From: Crocinitomicaceae bacterium
GTDB lineage: Bacteria; Bacteroidota; Bacteroidia; Flavobacteriales_D; Crocinitomicaceae
Reading direction: 5' to 3'
DNA: 64,000 nt
Assembly (NCBI GenBank): GCA_023957475.1
Contig: JAMLHA010000007.1
Coordinates: 1 to 64,000, forward strand
In this document: positions 43,860 to 53,059 of the stretch, piece after piece
Layout of the letters: every line of letters begins with the position of its first letter
Position numbering within the stretch: the stretch's first letter is position 1
Notes under the pieces: model-generated
Database searches by the model: none
Told to the model about the DNA's origin: nothing
Seen by the model: the letters and a program-made list of their open reading frames with translations, nothing else
Program-made: the position numbers and the translations under genes

Positions 43860-45659
43860 ATGAAGTCATTAATTGTTTTTTTTAGCACCGTTTTTTTTGT
43901 AGCTTTAAGTTATTCTCAAACAGTTCATTATGAACTAAGGATGGAAAATCCAGCAAATCATTATTTTCAAGTGGATATGTATCTAAAAGATTATAAGTCC
44001 AAGGAAATAGAAGTTAAATTACCTGTATGGGCACCTGGTTCATACTTGGTAAGGGAGTTCTCAAAAAACATTAATCAGGTCAAAGCAGTTGATGAACGCG
44101 GGAATGAGTTGTCAGTTGTGAAAAAAACAAAAAACGCATGGACCATTAATCGAGGCGCAGCAAAAGAAGTGAAAGTTAGTTATGAAGTTTATGCCTTTGA
44201 ATTAACTGTTAGAACAAGTTTCTTAGATATGACACATGGATTTGTTAGTGGAACAGGTGTTTTTATGTACACCGAAGAAACCCGCAATAAACCTGGAAAA
44301 TTAAAAGTTATTCCTCATGCTTCTTTTTCTAAAATATCAACAGCAATGCCACTTAATGCGGGAGAAGGAGTTGTTAATGATAGTGGTGCAAAAGAATACC
44401 GTTTTGATGATTACGATAATTTAGCAGACAGTCCTTTAGAAATTGGTAATCAAGAAGTTTTTTCTTTTGATGCTGCTGGCGTAGAACACACTGTAGCCAT
44501 GTATGGATGGGGTAATTACGATGTGGAGCAACTGAAGGTGGATATGGCAAAAGTAGTAGAAGCTTCTACGGCAATATTTGGACAAAACCCAAATAAAAAC
44601 TATACATTTATCATTCACAACGTAACAGATGGACAAGGTGGTTTGGAACATTGCAATTCTACCACATTATCGGTCAATCGTTATACTTATCAAGGAGAAG
44701 AATATCCGGGATTTTTACAGTTGGTAGCGCATGAATATTTTCATTTGTGGAATGTGAAACGATTAAGAGCCATTGAGTTAGGTCCGTTTAATTACGATCA
44801 AGAAGTTTATACTTCTTTGCTTTGGGTTATGGAAGGATTTACTTCTTATTATGAGAAATTAATTCTTTTGCGAGCTGGTATTTATGATAAAAACCAATAC
44901 ATCAACAAATTGCAAAGCGGAATTAATTACGTAGAAGGAACACTTGGAAATAAAGTTCAGCCTGTTGCAGATGCCAGTTTTGATGCTTGGATAAAAGCTT
45001 ATAGACCGAATGAAAACAGTTCAAATACGACTATTTCGTATTATTCAAAAGGAGGAATTATTGGCGCACTTTTTGACGCTATGATTATTGATAAATTCAA
45101 TGGTAAAAAAAGTTTGGATCACTTTTTACAATTGTTGTATGCTAAATACTATGAAAAATTAAAAAGAGGTTTTTCGGCTAAAGAATTTGAACAAGAATTT
45201 TCTCAATTCATAGGAGAAGATATGTCCTATTTCTTTAAAAATTATATCTATGGAACAAAGACACCAGATTACAATGCTATTTTTAGTAAGGTGGGAATAA
45301 ATGTTGAATATACAGGTGCAAAAAGTACATCTTTAGGTGTTTCACTTAGCCAATCTGGAGGTAATTTAATTGTTAAATCAGTTCGAACAGGTTCTGCTGC
45401 CGAGCAAGCTGGACTGAGTGTGAATGATGAAATCATTGGATGCAATGGAATGAGAATAAATAAAGAAGTGTTGCAAAATATTATTGACGAAATGGACGTT
45501 AATGATGTAATAGAACTCCTAATTTCAAGAGATGATGTGTTGATGAATTTAAACGTTGGTGTTTCAGAAATTGAACGACCTTCTTATAGATTCTCAGCAG
45601 GATTTGGTGAAAACGAAGTGAAATTAAGAGATTACTGGTTAAGATCTGTTATAGATTGA
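43860..45659 (+). CDS. M61 family metallopeptidase with PDZ domain
   Basis: A 599-residue exported peptidase (signal peptide ending ALSYSQ) of the M61 glycyl aminopeptidase family. Zinc motif HEYFH is at 291-295 in VAHEYFHLWNVKRL, and GFTSYYEKL carries the third ligand Glu. The N-terminal beta domain (VHYELRMENPANHYFQVDM) is family-typical and a C-terminal PDZ domain follows (AAEQAGLSVNDEIIGCNG). It is the first gene of a tight group: the cyclase gene begins one base after its stop. Confidence 0.93.
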   Translation: MKSLIVFFSTVFFVALSYSQTVHYELRMENPANHYFQVDMYLKDYKSKEIEVKLPVWAPGSYLVREFSKNINQVKAVDERGNELSVVKKTKNAWTINRGAAKEVKVSYEVYAFELTVRTSFLDMTHGFVSGTGVFMYTEETRNKPGKLKVIPHASFSKISTAMPLNAGEGVVNDSGAKEYRFDDYDNLADSPLEIGNQEVFSFDAAGVEHTVAMYGWGNYDVEQLKVDMAKVVEASTAIFGQNPNKNYTFIIHNVTDGQGGLEHCNSTTLSVNRYTYQGEEYPGFLQLVAHEYFHLWNVKRLRAIELGPFNYDQEVYTSLLWVMEGFTSYYEKLILLRAGIYDKNQYINKLQSGINYVEGTLGNKVQPVADASFDAWIKAYRPNENSSNTTISYYSKGGIIGALFDAMIIDKFNGKKSLDHFLQLLYAKYYEKLKRGFSAKEFEQEFSQFIGEDMSYFFKNYIYGTKTPDYNAIFSKVGINVEYTGAKSTSLGVSLSQSGGNLIVKSVRTGSAAEQAGLSVNDEIIGCNGMRINKEVLQNIIDEMDVNDVIELLISRDDVLMNLNVGVSEIERPSYRFSAGFGENEVKLRDYWLRSVID

Positions 45660-45660
45660 T

Positions 45661-47361
45661 ATGGCGATAGAGCATTTTATAAATATTTTAATTATTAACG
45701 ATGACCAGAAATTGACATCTGGTTTAAAGGAAATTCTTTCTGGATCTGGGAATAATGTGCTTGCCGTTAACGATTACAAAGAAGCTATACCAATCATTCG
45801 AAAGCGTGAAGTTGGAATTATCCTTATTAATTTGGATAGTAAGTCTTTTTCTGGAATGGAGATACTCCAAGAGCTTAAAAATGAGAGTATTACAACAAAT
45901 ACATATAAAATCCTTATTACTCAAAGCTCTACATCTGCAGCTAAAATGGTTCGTGGGTTAAACAGTGGAGCCGTTGATTTCATATCAGCACCATTTAGCC
46001 CCAATCTTGTTAAAGCGAAAATTGAAGTTTACAAAACACTTTTTTATAAAGATCAACGCATTGTTCAATTGCTCCAAAATATTTTTCCAATGAATGTGTT
46101 GGAAGATTTTAATACTTACGGTAAATTTTCTCCAAAACGTATTGAAAATGGGGTAGTCTTATTTACCGATTTTGTTGATTTTTCTATGATGTCAACAAAA
46201 TTAGAACCAATCCAATTACTTCGTCAGTTAGAAAAGTACTTTACAGCATTTGATGAGATTATTAATCGTTATCGATTGGAAAAAATTAAAACAATAGGTG
46301 ATGCGTATATGGCCTTAGGTGGTGTGACTGAAAACAAGGCAAACCCTGCCATACGTGCTTGTTTAGCTGCTTTGGAAATTCAACAATACATCGAAAGTGA
46401 AGCAGAATTATCCAAGGCGTTTGGACAAGATTATTGGCAGATTCGTATTGGTATCCACATGGGACCGCTTGTAGCTGGTATTATAGGTAAAACAAAATTC
46501 AATTTTGACGTATGGGGTGATAGTGTTAATATTGCTTCAAGAGCCGAACGAGCAAGTAAACCTGGATGTATAACGATTACCGACTCTGTTTACGATGCTA
46601 TTGGTCCATATTTTAATGCTACAAAAAGAGGAGAAGTAGATATTCAAAAACGTGGAGGAAAAGTAATGATGTATTTCTTGGATGGTTTAAAAGAAGAATA
46701 CATGCTCAATAAGCAGAGTAGAGTTGCAGGTCGGGAACTAAGGGAAGCCTGTGATTTAACATCTATTGACTTCTATAATATGCGTTATGATATAATCAAC
46801 AAGCTAAAAGCATTATTACCAGAGGCATTAATGTATCACGATGTGCAACACTCTTTAAATGTTGAAAAAGCTGCAATGAGGTATGGGAAATTGGAAGGAA
46901 TTTCACACAACGAAATGTTGCTCTTGCGAACAGCTGTTCTATATCACGATGCTGGATTTATATTGAAGTATAATGATAATGAGGATTTTGCTATTGAGTT
47001 AGCTGAAGGAACTTTGCCAACGTTTGGATATAACAAAGATGAAATAGCCATTATTAGGGGAATGATTAATGCAACAAAATCTAGTGTTGAACCAGTGACA
47101 TTGCTTGAGAAAATTCTATGTGATGCCGATCATGATTACCTCGGACGTGTAGATTATCGTGTTATTTCCTCCCGATTAAGAGGTGAATTGGAAGTAATGA
47201 CAGAAACATTCATGAATGAAAAAGAATGGGTAGAGTATCAATTAAATTACTTAGTTAATAAGCATTGTTATTATACCGAAACGGCTAAAAATATTCGTAA
47301 TAATGGTAAAAATGCCAGAATACAAGAATTGAAGAATTTATTGGAAACATTAAAAAAATAA
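45661..47361 (+). CDS. REC - class III adenylate cyclase - HD domain fusion
   Basis: A 566-residue three-domain signalling protein. Residues 1-130 are a response-regulator receiver domain with NDD (13-15) and Asp59, but the usual conserved Lys is Ala110 (ISAPF). Residues 160-345 are a class III cyclase: metal Asp170 (FTDFVDFS) and Asp214 (GDAYMA), purine-selecting Lys210 and Asp283, and Asn290/Arg294 (NIASRAE), a complete set that predicts cAMP synthesis. Residues 390-480 are an HD domain (YHDVQHS, AVLYHDAGF), possibly a phosphohydrolase. There is no membrane segment, so it is cytoplasmic. It is encoded between an M61 peptidase and a cobalamin adenosyltransferase with gaps of one and two bases. 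Confidence 0.9.
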   Translation: MAIEHFINILIINDDQKLTSGLKEILSGSGNNVLAVNDYKEAIPIIRKREVGIILINLDSKSFSGMEILQELKNESITTNTYKILITQSSTSAAKMVRGLNSGAVDFISAPFSPNLVKAKIEVYKTLFYKDQRIVQLLQNIFPMNVLEDFNTYGKFSPKRIENGVVLFTDFVDFSMMSTKLEPIQLLRQLEKYFTAFDEIINRYRLEKIKTIGDAYMALGGVTENKANPAIRACLAALEIQQYIESEAELSKAFGQDYWQIRIGIHMGPLVAGIIGKTKFNFDVWGDSVNIASRAERASKPGCITITDSVYDAIGPYFNATKRGEVDIQKRGGKVMMYFLDGLKEEYMLNKQSRVAGRELREACDLTSIDFYNMRYDIINKLKALLPEALMYHDVQHSLNVEKAAMRYGKLEGISHNEMLLLRTAVLYHDAGFILKYNDNEDFAIELAEGTLPTFGYNKDEIAIIRGMINATKSSVEPVTLLEKILCDADHDYLGRVDYRVISSRLRGELEVMTETFMNEKEWVEYQLNYLVNKHCYYTETAKNIRNNGKNARIQELKNLLETLKK

Positions 47362-47363
47362 AG

Positions 47364-47912
47364 ATGAAAGTATATACAAAAAGAGGTGACCAAGGAACAA
47401 CTCAATTAATAGGTGGTACCAGAGTTTTAAAAAGTTCATTGCGTTTAGAATCGTATGGAACGGTAGATGAATTAAATTCATACATGGGGCTTTTAAGAGA
47501 TTTGATTGACAACGAAGAATTGGTTGAACAAATATTGGAAATACAAGATCGTTTATTTACAATTGGGTCGCATTTAGCTTCAGATCCCAATCATTCGGTG
47601 ATGAAATTGCCAGAAATTACGACTGATGATGTAGAGTTACTTGAAAAATGGATTGATAAATTATTTGAAGAGTTTGAACCATTGCGAATGTTTGTATTGC
47701 CTGGTGGTCACCCTGTGGTTTCACATTGTCATATAGCACGATGTATCTGTCGTAGAGCAGAAAGAGTTTGTGTTGATTTAAGTCAAACAGAAGAAGTTGA
47801 ACCAATTATCATTAAGTATTTAAATCGTTTGAGCGACTACATCTATACATTGAGTAGAAAGCAAGCAAAAGATTTGAAAGCCGTAGAAAAGCCTTGGGTT
47901 GCTAGAAAGTAA
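47364..47912 (+). CDS. Cob(I)alamin adenosyltransferase, PduO type
   Basis: A 182-residue enzyme that converts cob(I)alamin and ATP to adenosylcobalamin. Family marks are the N-terminal YTKRGDQGTTQLIGG, SYGTVDELNSYMGLLRD and the C-terminal RCICRRAERV and LNRLSDYIYTLSR. It is trimeric in the family. It is the last gene of the M61-cyclase operon (gap of two bases) with no other cobalamin gene next to it. It shows that the cell makes adenosylcobalamin, the usual ligand of riboswitches such as the one at 23.8 kb. Confidence 0.94.
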   Translation: MKVYTKRGDQGTTQLIGGTRVLKSSLRLESYGTVDELNSYMGLLRDLIDNEELVEQILEIQDRLFTIGSHLASDPNHSVMKLPEITTDDVELLEKWIDKLFEEFEPLRMFVLPGGHPVVSHCHIARCICRRAERVCVDLSQTEEVEPIIIKYLNRLSDYIYTLSRKQAKDLKAVEKPWVARK

Positions 47913-47915
47913 GAA

Positions 47916-49268
47916 CTATTTACTAATTTCTATAGGATATGCATTTTCACCATTTTTGAGAATGTAAAAGCCTTTATTGAGCATGCTAACATCAATTAGT
48001 AGTTTGTTCTTATCTTCTTTAACAATGGTGATGTTAGATGTTAACTCTTTTCCAGATACATGAAACAAGCGGAGATCAGTAATGGAGTTGGTTTCTAATG
48101 TTAAGAAATCAGTTGCCGGATTTGGGTACAATCTGCCCTTCGCTCCATCAAAAGTGATGGTTGCAATAGGTGAAGTAGTTTGATTGCCATCAAAATCTGT
48201 TTGTACCAAACGATAATATGAAGTACCGTTTAAAGGGCTTTTATCAAAAGCAGAATAACTGATTGGCTTTAATGAATTCCCCGCACCTTTTATCTTTTCT
48301 AAGAACGACCATTCTTTCCCATCAATACTTCTTTCAATGGTAAAATAATCATTGTTTTTTTCGGTTTCTGTTGCCCAATTTATTTCAGCAATAGAACCAT
48401 TTTTTAGAACTTCAAATTTAGAAAGTGTTATGGGTAATAAAATAATAGAAGTTTGATTGTAAGCCACAAATGCTTGGTCGCTACTACCCGATAACGTGTG
48501 CCTTAATTGTGTGATAGAACTGTAATTAGAAGCAGTGATTCCAAAATCAGCAAAATCAAATGCAATCATTCTCAACTGACGTGTGTTGTTAACACAATTG
48601 GCTGTATTTGGGGAGCCACTTACATATTGAGCACTTGAATTGTAAAATTTCCATTCACAATTAGCTATATAAGTCACGGTACTAAAATTTACATTAATGA
48701 CATTTCCAACAGTATTATTGGAAGCATTCAAGAATCTAAAGTTATCCAAGGTTGTAGATGGATCGCCAACTTGAGTGACAATAATATCGGGTATTCCATC
48801 ACCTATTGCAGAAGGTTCGATAGATGCTACGGTATAAAAAGAATTGCTAGAAGTGTTGAAAATAGCCGTTCCTAAGTCAAGACCGTGAATGCCATCTACC
48901 ATTAAAGCACTTTTATTTGATGTTATTGGAACTGGTGATATATTGCAAAAACCACCATAGTATGGACCGACACCAAAATATTGAACAGTACCAGTTATCG
49001 TTGCCGGCATAGAATAAAAAACTTGTGGATTGAACGAGACTCCATTTGTTGTTAAAGTATTATCACTAACACCTGTAGAATAGGTTGTACCGTTTGATGT
49101 AAACCCTAATAAATGGTGTGAGTTATTTGGTTGAGTTGAACTAATCGAACCCGCTTTACTGTGCCAAAAACCTCCAAAATCAGTATATACACCAGTGATT
49201 GCTGTTTGTGCATACATTACAGATAATAAAAGCTGAGATAAAAATGTTAATAATATAAAAGTTTTCAT
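47916..49268 (-). CDS. T9SS type A sorted secreted protein
   Basis: A 450-residue exported protein; the ATG at 49268 (MKTFILLTFLSQLLLSVMYAQ) gives a good signal peptide, and the seven codons before it add nothing. The middle is beta-rich with no recognised enzyme motif (GVYTDFGGFWHSKAG, LRHTLSGSSDQAFVAYNQTS). A fibronectin-like stretch (INWATETEKNNDYFTIERS) is followed by the T9SS type A sorting domain (LYPNPATDFLTLETNS, NKGFYILKNGENAYP). It is delivered to the surface or medium by the T9SS. It converges with the adenosyltransferase gene. The function is unknown. Confidence 0.82.
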   Translation of the reverse strand: MKTFILLTFLSQLLLSVMYAQTAITGVYTDFGGFWHSKAGSISSTQPNNSHHLLGFTSNGTTYSTGVSDNTLTTNGVSFNPQVFYSMPATITGTVQYFGVGPYYGGFCNISPVPITSNKSALMVDGIHGLDLGTAIFNTSSNSFYTVASIEPSAIGDGIPDIIVTQVGDPSTTLDNFRFLNASNNTVGNVINVNFSTVTYIANCEWKFYNSSAQYVSGSPNTANCVNNTRQLRMIAFDFADFGITASNYSSITQLRHTLSGSSDQAFVAYNQTSIILLPITLSKFEVLKNGSIAEINWATETEKNNDYFTIERSIDGKEWSFLEKIKGAGNSLKPISYSAFDKSPLNGTSYYRLVQTDFDGNQTTSPIATITFDGAKGRLYPNPATDFLTLETNSITDLRLFHVSGKELTSNITIVKEDKNKLLIDVSMLNKGFYILKNGENAYPIEISK

Positions 49269-49396
49269 TAATTTTATGTTAAGTAGCAATGTTGTGTCAA
49301 ATATATGGCTATTTTTGTAATTATAAAAATTTGTAACTACTTATTTATTAACAAATTAAACAATAATATATTTTTTGTGATTTTAATCAATAAAAT

Positions 49397-49837
49397 ATGA
49401 AATTTTTTAAAGTCTTATTTTTTATTCTTGTTTCGTTTTCATTTTTGAGCAGTTCGTCAAATCCAGACACATCAATTTTGATAAAGTTTTCGAATATTCG
49501 AAACAACAAAGGAAAGATACAGATTCAAGTTTATAAAGATCAAACTACGTTTGCGAAAGAAACGCCTTGGAAGGTATATTATGCAGATAAAGAAGGGGTG
49601 AAAGATAAAACGTTGAGTTTTCGAATCGATAATTTACCTGAGGGTACGTATGGTATTGCTATCTTAGATGATGAAAATAATAATAGAGAAATGGACTGGT
49701 CGTTCATTATGTTACCTAAAGAAGGGTTTGGTTTTTCCAATTATTATTTGTCTGCTTTGAGAAAACCCAAATTTGATGATTTTAAATTTTATTTGAAGGG
49801 GGAGGTCAGCGTTTATGTGAAAGTAAAATATGTCTAA
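49397..49837 (+). CDS. DUF2141 domain protein, exported
   Basis: A 146-residue protein with a signal peptide (LFFILVSFSFLSSSS) and a DUF2141 domain over the rest (ILIKFSNIRNNKGKIQIQVY, LPEGTYGIAILDDENNNREM, LPKEGFGFSNY). The family is common in Bacteroidota and has no known function; the fold is beta-sandwich-like. It is monocistronic. Confidence 0.85.
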   Translation: MKFFKVLFFILVSFSFLSSSSNPDTSILIKFSNIRNNKGKIQIQVYKDQTTFAKETPWKVYYADKEGVKDKTLSFRIDNLPEGTYGIAILDDENNNREMDWSFIMLPKEGFGFSNYYLSALRKPKFDDFKFYLKGEVSVYVKVKYV

Positions 49838-49892
49838 TCATTATTTATTAACAGTATTTTGAAACTGTTAATAAATCTTTTTTTGAGTTTTC

Positions 49893-49922
49893 TTGGTTGT
49901 AATTAAATTAAATCTATTTTTG
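49893..49922 (+). promoter_or_regulatory. Promoter of the DUF2795 gene
   Basis: TTG at 49893-49895 and TATTTTTG at 49915-49922, 19 bases apart, fit the consensus. The start codon is 33 bases downstream. Confidence 0.55.
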
Positions 49923-49954
49923 CGACTTTATTAGCCACAAAATTAATAGAAGAT

Positions 49955-50176
49955 ATGTACTGGACATTAGAATTAGCATCGTATTTAGAAGATGCACCAT
50001 GGCCTGCAGCCAAAGATGAGTTGATAGATTATGCAATTCGTACAGGTGCACCATTAGAAGTGGTAGAAAATTTGCAAGACTTAGAAGATGAAGGCGAAAT
50101 ATATGAAAGTATTGAAGAGATTTGGCCAGATTATCCATCTAAAGACGATTTTCTATTTAACGAAGATGAATATTAA
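49955..50176 (+). CDS. Small acidic DUF2795 protein
   Basis: A 73-residue very acidic protein (about one residue in four is Asp or Glu) with the DUF2795-like core SYLEDAPWPAAKDELIDYAI and APLEVVENLQDLEDEGEIYE. It has no signal peptide. It is separately transcribed, with its own promoter and hairpin terminator, which suggests high or independent expression. The function is unknown; such proteins are conserved in Bacteroidota. Confidence 0.85.
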   Translation: MYWTLELASYLEDAPWPAAKDELIDYAIRTGAPLEVVENLQDLEDEGEIYESIEEIWPDYPSKDDFLFNEDEY

Positions 50177-50204
50177 AAAATCCCTCTTTTGAGGGATTTT
50201 TTTA
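50175..50204 (+). terminator. Terminator after the DUF2795 gene
   Basis: AAAAAATCCCTC and GAGGGATTTTTT form a strong stem followed by T residues, starting at the stop codon of the DUF2795 gene. Confidence 0.85.
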
Positions 50205-50209
50205 TTACT

Positions 50210-50776
50210 ATGAATTACCTTGGTCATATTTATTTCTCAAAAGAAGATTTTGAGTTGATGCATGCAAATCTCTTTGGCGATTTTGTTAAAGGATCTAAAT
50301 TAGATGAATACACACCAATAATCAAAGAAGGTATCTTGCTTCATCGAAAAATTGATGATTTTATGGGGAATCATCAAGGTGTAAAACAATTATCAAAACA
50401 TCTTTCTCCTTTTTTACCCAAAGTAGCTCCAATTGCCATCGATATTTATTTTGATCATTTTTTGGCTATCAATTGGGAACAATTTCACAAAGAAACATTG
50501 GATGCATTTTTAGAAAAATTTTACGACTATCCACTTAATACAAATCAATACAATAACCCACTATTTATCCAACTTATACATCAAATGAAAGAGTATCGGT
50601 GGATGAATCAATACTCGAAATTAGGAGCTATTGATAAGGCATGTATTTTCTTGTCAAAGAAACTCTCATTTCAAAATGATATGGTTTTTGGAAGAAGGGT
50701 GTTGGAAGAAAATTATGAGGTAATTGAACAAACTTTTTTTGATTACATGAAAGATGCAATTGATTACTTTAAGTAA
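50210..50776 (+). CDS. Acyl carrier protein phosphodiesterase (AcpH-like)
   Basis: A 188-residue protein of the AcpH family, which removes phosphopantetheine from holo-ACP. It begins MNYLGHIYFSKEDFELMHAN and has LFGDFVKGSKL, ILLHRKIDDFMGNH and FDHFLAINWEQF, the conserved histidine/aspartate motifs of the HD-like fold. The ATG at 50210 is chosen since the earlier possible start (50189) lies in the terminator stem of the upstream gene. It is monocistronic. Confidence 0.88.
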   Translation: MNYLGHIYFSKEDFELMHANLFGDFVKGSKLDEYTPIIKEGILLHRKIDDFMGNHQGVKQLSKHLSPFLPKVAPIAIDIYFDHFLAINWEQFHKETLDAFLEKFYDYPLNTNQYNNPLFIQLIHQMKEYRWMNQYSKLGAIDKACIFLSKKLSFQNDMVFGRRVLEENYEVIEQTFFDYMKDAIDYFK

Positions 50777-51236
50777 CCCATTGTGCATTTGCTGATATAT
50801 GGAAATATAAAAATGATTCTATAAACAATTTATAATCAGAAATAGAATTATCTGCTTACAAATACAAAAGATTCTTTACCAATTTTTGTTGGTTCGGAAA
50901 GACAACAATCAGGGAGATGGTAGAGAGGGGGCGACAAAGCCGCCTACTTTCTCCTCTTAAAACCAATAAACATAGTCATTCCGATAAAACCGCTAAGGTT
51001 TTTGAGGAATTTTTTTTTAAATTACAACAATTGTTTTTTATCTAAATGCACAGGGGGGGTAAGTAGTTATTTAATGAAGAATATGTGCTTTTTTACCTCC
51101 AAAATATTGATTTAGACAATTTAATACATTGGTATTACGAGGTTCGTCTAAAGATCAAAACTAAAATTTATAATTTGTATGGGATTTTATATTGAACTCA
51201 AGTTAATTTGTTTTAGAAAAAACGTATCTTTACACT
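50777..51236. other. 460-base intergenic region without a recognisable gene
   Basis: No convincing open frame on either strand. The region holds a G/C-rich patch at about 50918-50951 (AGAGGGGGCGACAAAGCCGC) that stands out from the AT-rich surroundings, a run of seven G at about 51052-51058, and the lpxK promoter region at its right end. Bases 51181-51205 resemble the sequence at 24121-24145 (GGnATTTTATATTGAAnTCA). I cannot assign an RNA family. Confidence 0.5.
51225..51232 (+). promoter_or_regulatory. -7 promoter box of lpxK
   Basis: TATCTTTA, one mismatch from TAnnTTTG, ends four bases before the first of two adjacent ATG codons at 51237 and 51240. A TTTG at 51207 is only 14 bases upstream, so the -33 box is uncertain. 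Confidence 0.4.
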
Positions 51237-52262
51237 ATGATGCTTAGAAGAATACTTCTTTTTCCTTTTTCTATTGTTTACGGTGGAGTTACAACCATCC
51301 GCAATTTTATGTACAATAACGGAATTAGTCGTTCATACAGCATACCTAATAAATCAATTGTTATCGGTAATTTAAGTATGGGGGGAACGGGTAAAAGCCC
51401 ACATACTTTATACCTTTGGGATTTGTTGAAAAGTAATCATTCCGTGGCGTTGTTAAGTCGCGGTTATGGTCGAAAAACAAAAGGACTGTTAGAAGTGAAA
51501 TTAGAGCATTCGTCAGTCGATGTTGGTGATGAACCGTTAATGTTTAAGCACCGAGTTGGCAATGTATCTTTGGTTGTAGTGGCAGAAGAACGAAAAGAAG
51601 GTGTCAAATTTATTCGAAACCAATCTACGCAATCAGTTATTTTATTAGATGATGCATTTCAACACCGAAAAGTAAAAGCTGGCTTTTCAATTTTGTTGAC
51701 AGAATTTAACCGCCCTTATTTTTCTGATTGCATTGTCCCTTCTGGAAATTTAAGAGAGTGTAAAATAGGTCGAAATAGAGCCGATTGCTTGATCGTAACG
51801 AAATGTCCTGCTGATTTAACCGAGCAACAAAAAGAGGGGTTTAAAAAGCAATTGAAATTTAAAAATAACCAAGTGTTTTTCTCCGAAATTGTGTACGATG
51901 AATTGGTGTCGTTTGGAAAAGAGCATTCCTCATTTTCAACAGTGTTATTGGTGACAGGTATAGCAAACCCAGAACCATTGAAAGAATATTTGAGTCATCA
52001 ATACAAAGTGGAATCAATGGTGTTTCCAGATCACTATCATTTTACTTCAAAAGATATTGCAAAAATTCACGCAAAATTTGATACTTTTGCACGTCAAAAT
52101 ACAATTATCGTGACTACGGAAAAAGATTTTGTACGCCTAACGTCAATATTGACAGAAGAGGAAAAACAAAATTATCCGTGGTATTACCAAACGATAACAG
52201 TAAAAATTGATAAAAAAGAAACATTTAACGAACGAATAAAAAATTATGTTGACACAATTTAA
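51237..52262 (+). CDS. lpxK: Tetraacyldisaccharide 4'-kinase LpxK
   Basis: A 341-residue inner-membrane kinase that adds the 4' phosphate in lipid A synthesis. The N-terminus is hydrophobic (ILLFPFSIVYGGVTTI), the P-loop is SMGGTGKSP (47-55), and the family motifs SRGYGRKTKG, VGDEPLM, LDDAFQHR and CIVPSGNLRE follow, with VTTEKDFVRL near the end. Either ATG 51237 or 51240 could be the start. The gene overlaps the next one, punA, by 17 bases. The window also has lpxH at 56.9 kb. Confidence 0.95.
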   Translation: MMLRRILLFPFSIVYGGVTTIRNFMYNNGISRSYSIPNKSIVIGNLSMGGTGKSPHTLYLWDLLKSNHSVALLSRGYGRKTKGLLEVKLEHSSVDVGDEPLMFKHRVGNVSLVVVAEERKEGVKFIRNQSTQSVILLDDAFQHRKVKAGFSILLTEFNRPYFSDCIVPSGNLRECKIGRNRADCLIVTKCPADLTEQQKEGFKKQLKFKNNQVFFSEIVYDELVSFGKEHSSFSTVLLVTGIANPEPLKEYLSHQYKVESMVFPDHYHFTSKDIAKIHAKFDTFARQNTIIVTTEKDFVRLTSILTEEEKQNYPWYYQTITVKIDKKETFNERIKNYVDTI

Positions 52263-53058
52263 TCAAGCAGTAGATTACATTCAATCAAAAACAGCGATTC
52301 GTCCAACAATTGGTATTATTTTAGGTACAGGATTGGGTGGATTGGTAAAAGAAATTGACGTTGTAGATGTAATTGAATACAAAGATATTCCAAATTTCCC
52401 TGTTTCAACAGTTGAAAGCCATCAAGGGAAGTTGATTTTTGGTACATTGGGAGGAAAACAAGTTGTGGCAATGCAAGGTCGTTTTCATTATTACGAAGGT
52501 TATACGATGAAGCAAGTTACGTTTCCAGTACGTGTAATGAAATTATTAGGAGTTCAACGTTTATTTGTTTCCAATGCTTCTGGAGGTGTGAATCCTGATT
52601 TTGAAGTAGGTGAAATCATGATTATGGATGACCACATCAATTTATTTCCTGAACATCCATTAGTAGGAAAGAATTTTGATGAATTGGGACCTCGTTTTCC
52701 AGATATGTCGCAACCATACGACAAAGAAATGATACAATTAGCAAAAAATATTGCTGCTGAAAATAGTATTCGTGTTTCTGTTGGAACATATTTAGGCTTA
52801 ACAGGTCCAACATTGGAAACTCCAGCAGAATATAAATATGTGCGTGTAATTGGAGCAGATGCCGTAGGTATGTCAACAGTGCCAGAAGTAATTGTGGCAC
52901 GTCACATGAATATTCCATGTTTTGCCATTTCTATTATCACAGATTTGGGCGTTCCTGGAAAAATTAAAGAAGTAAGTTTACAAGATGTAATCGAAGTTGC
53001 AAGTCGTCAAGAACCTAAAATGACTTTGATTATGAAAGAATTGATAACGCGTATATAA
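52246..53058 (+). CDS. punA: Purine nucleoside phosphorylase
   Basis: A 270-residue trimeric-type purine nucleoside phosphorylase splitting inosine and guanosine to base and ribose-1-phosphate. Marks: GIILGTGLGGL, ESHQGKLIFG, MQGRFHYYEGY, SNASGGVNPDFEVGEIMIM and VGMSTVPEVIVARH. Length is normal for the PNP-II type. It overlaps lpxK by 17 bases and is followed by gatB after one base, so the three genes form an operon despite unrelated functions. Confidence 0.94.
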   Translation: MLTQFNQAVDYIQSKTAIRPTIGIILGTGLGGLVKEIDVVDVIEYKDIPNFPVSTVESHQGKLIFGTLGGKQVVAMQGRFHYYEGYTMKQVTFPVRVMKLLGVQRLFVSNASGGVNPDFEVGEIMIMDDHINLFPEHPLVGKNFDELGPRFPDMSQPYDKEMIQLAKNIAAENSIRVSVGTYLGLTGPTLETPAEYKYVRVIGADAVGMSTVPEVIVARHMNIPCFAISIITDLGVPGKIKEVSLQDVIEVASRQEPKMTLIMKELITRI

Positions 53059-53059
53059 G

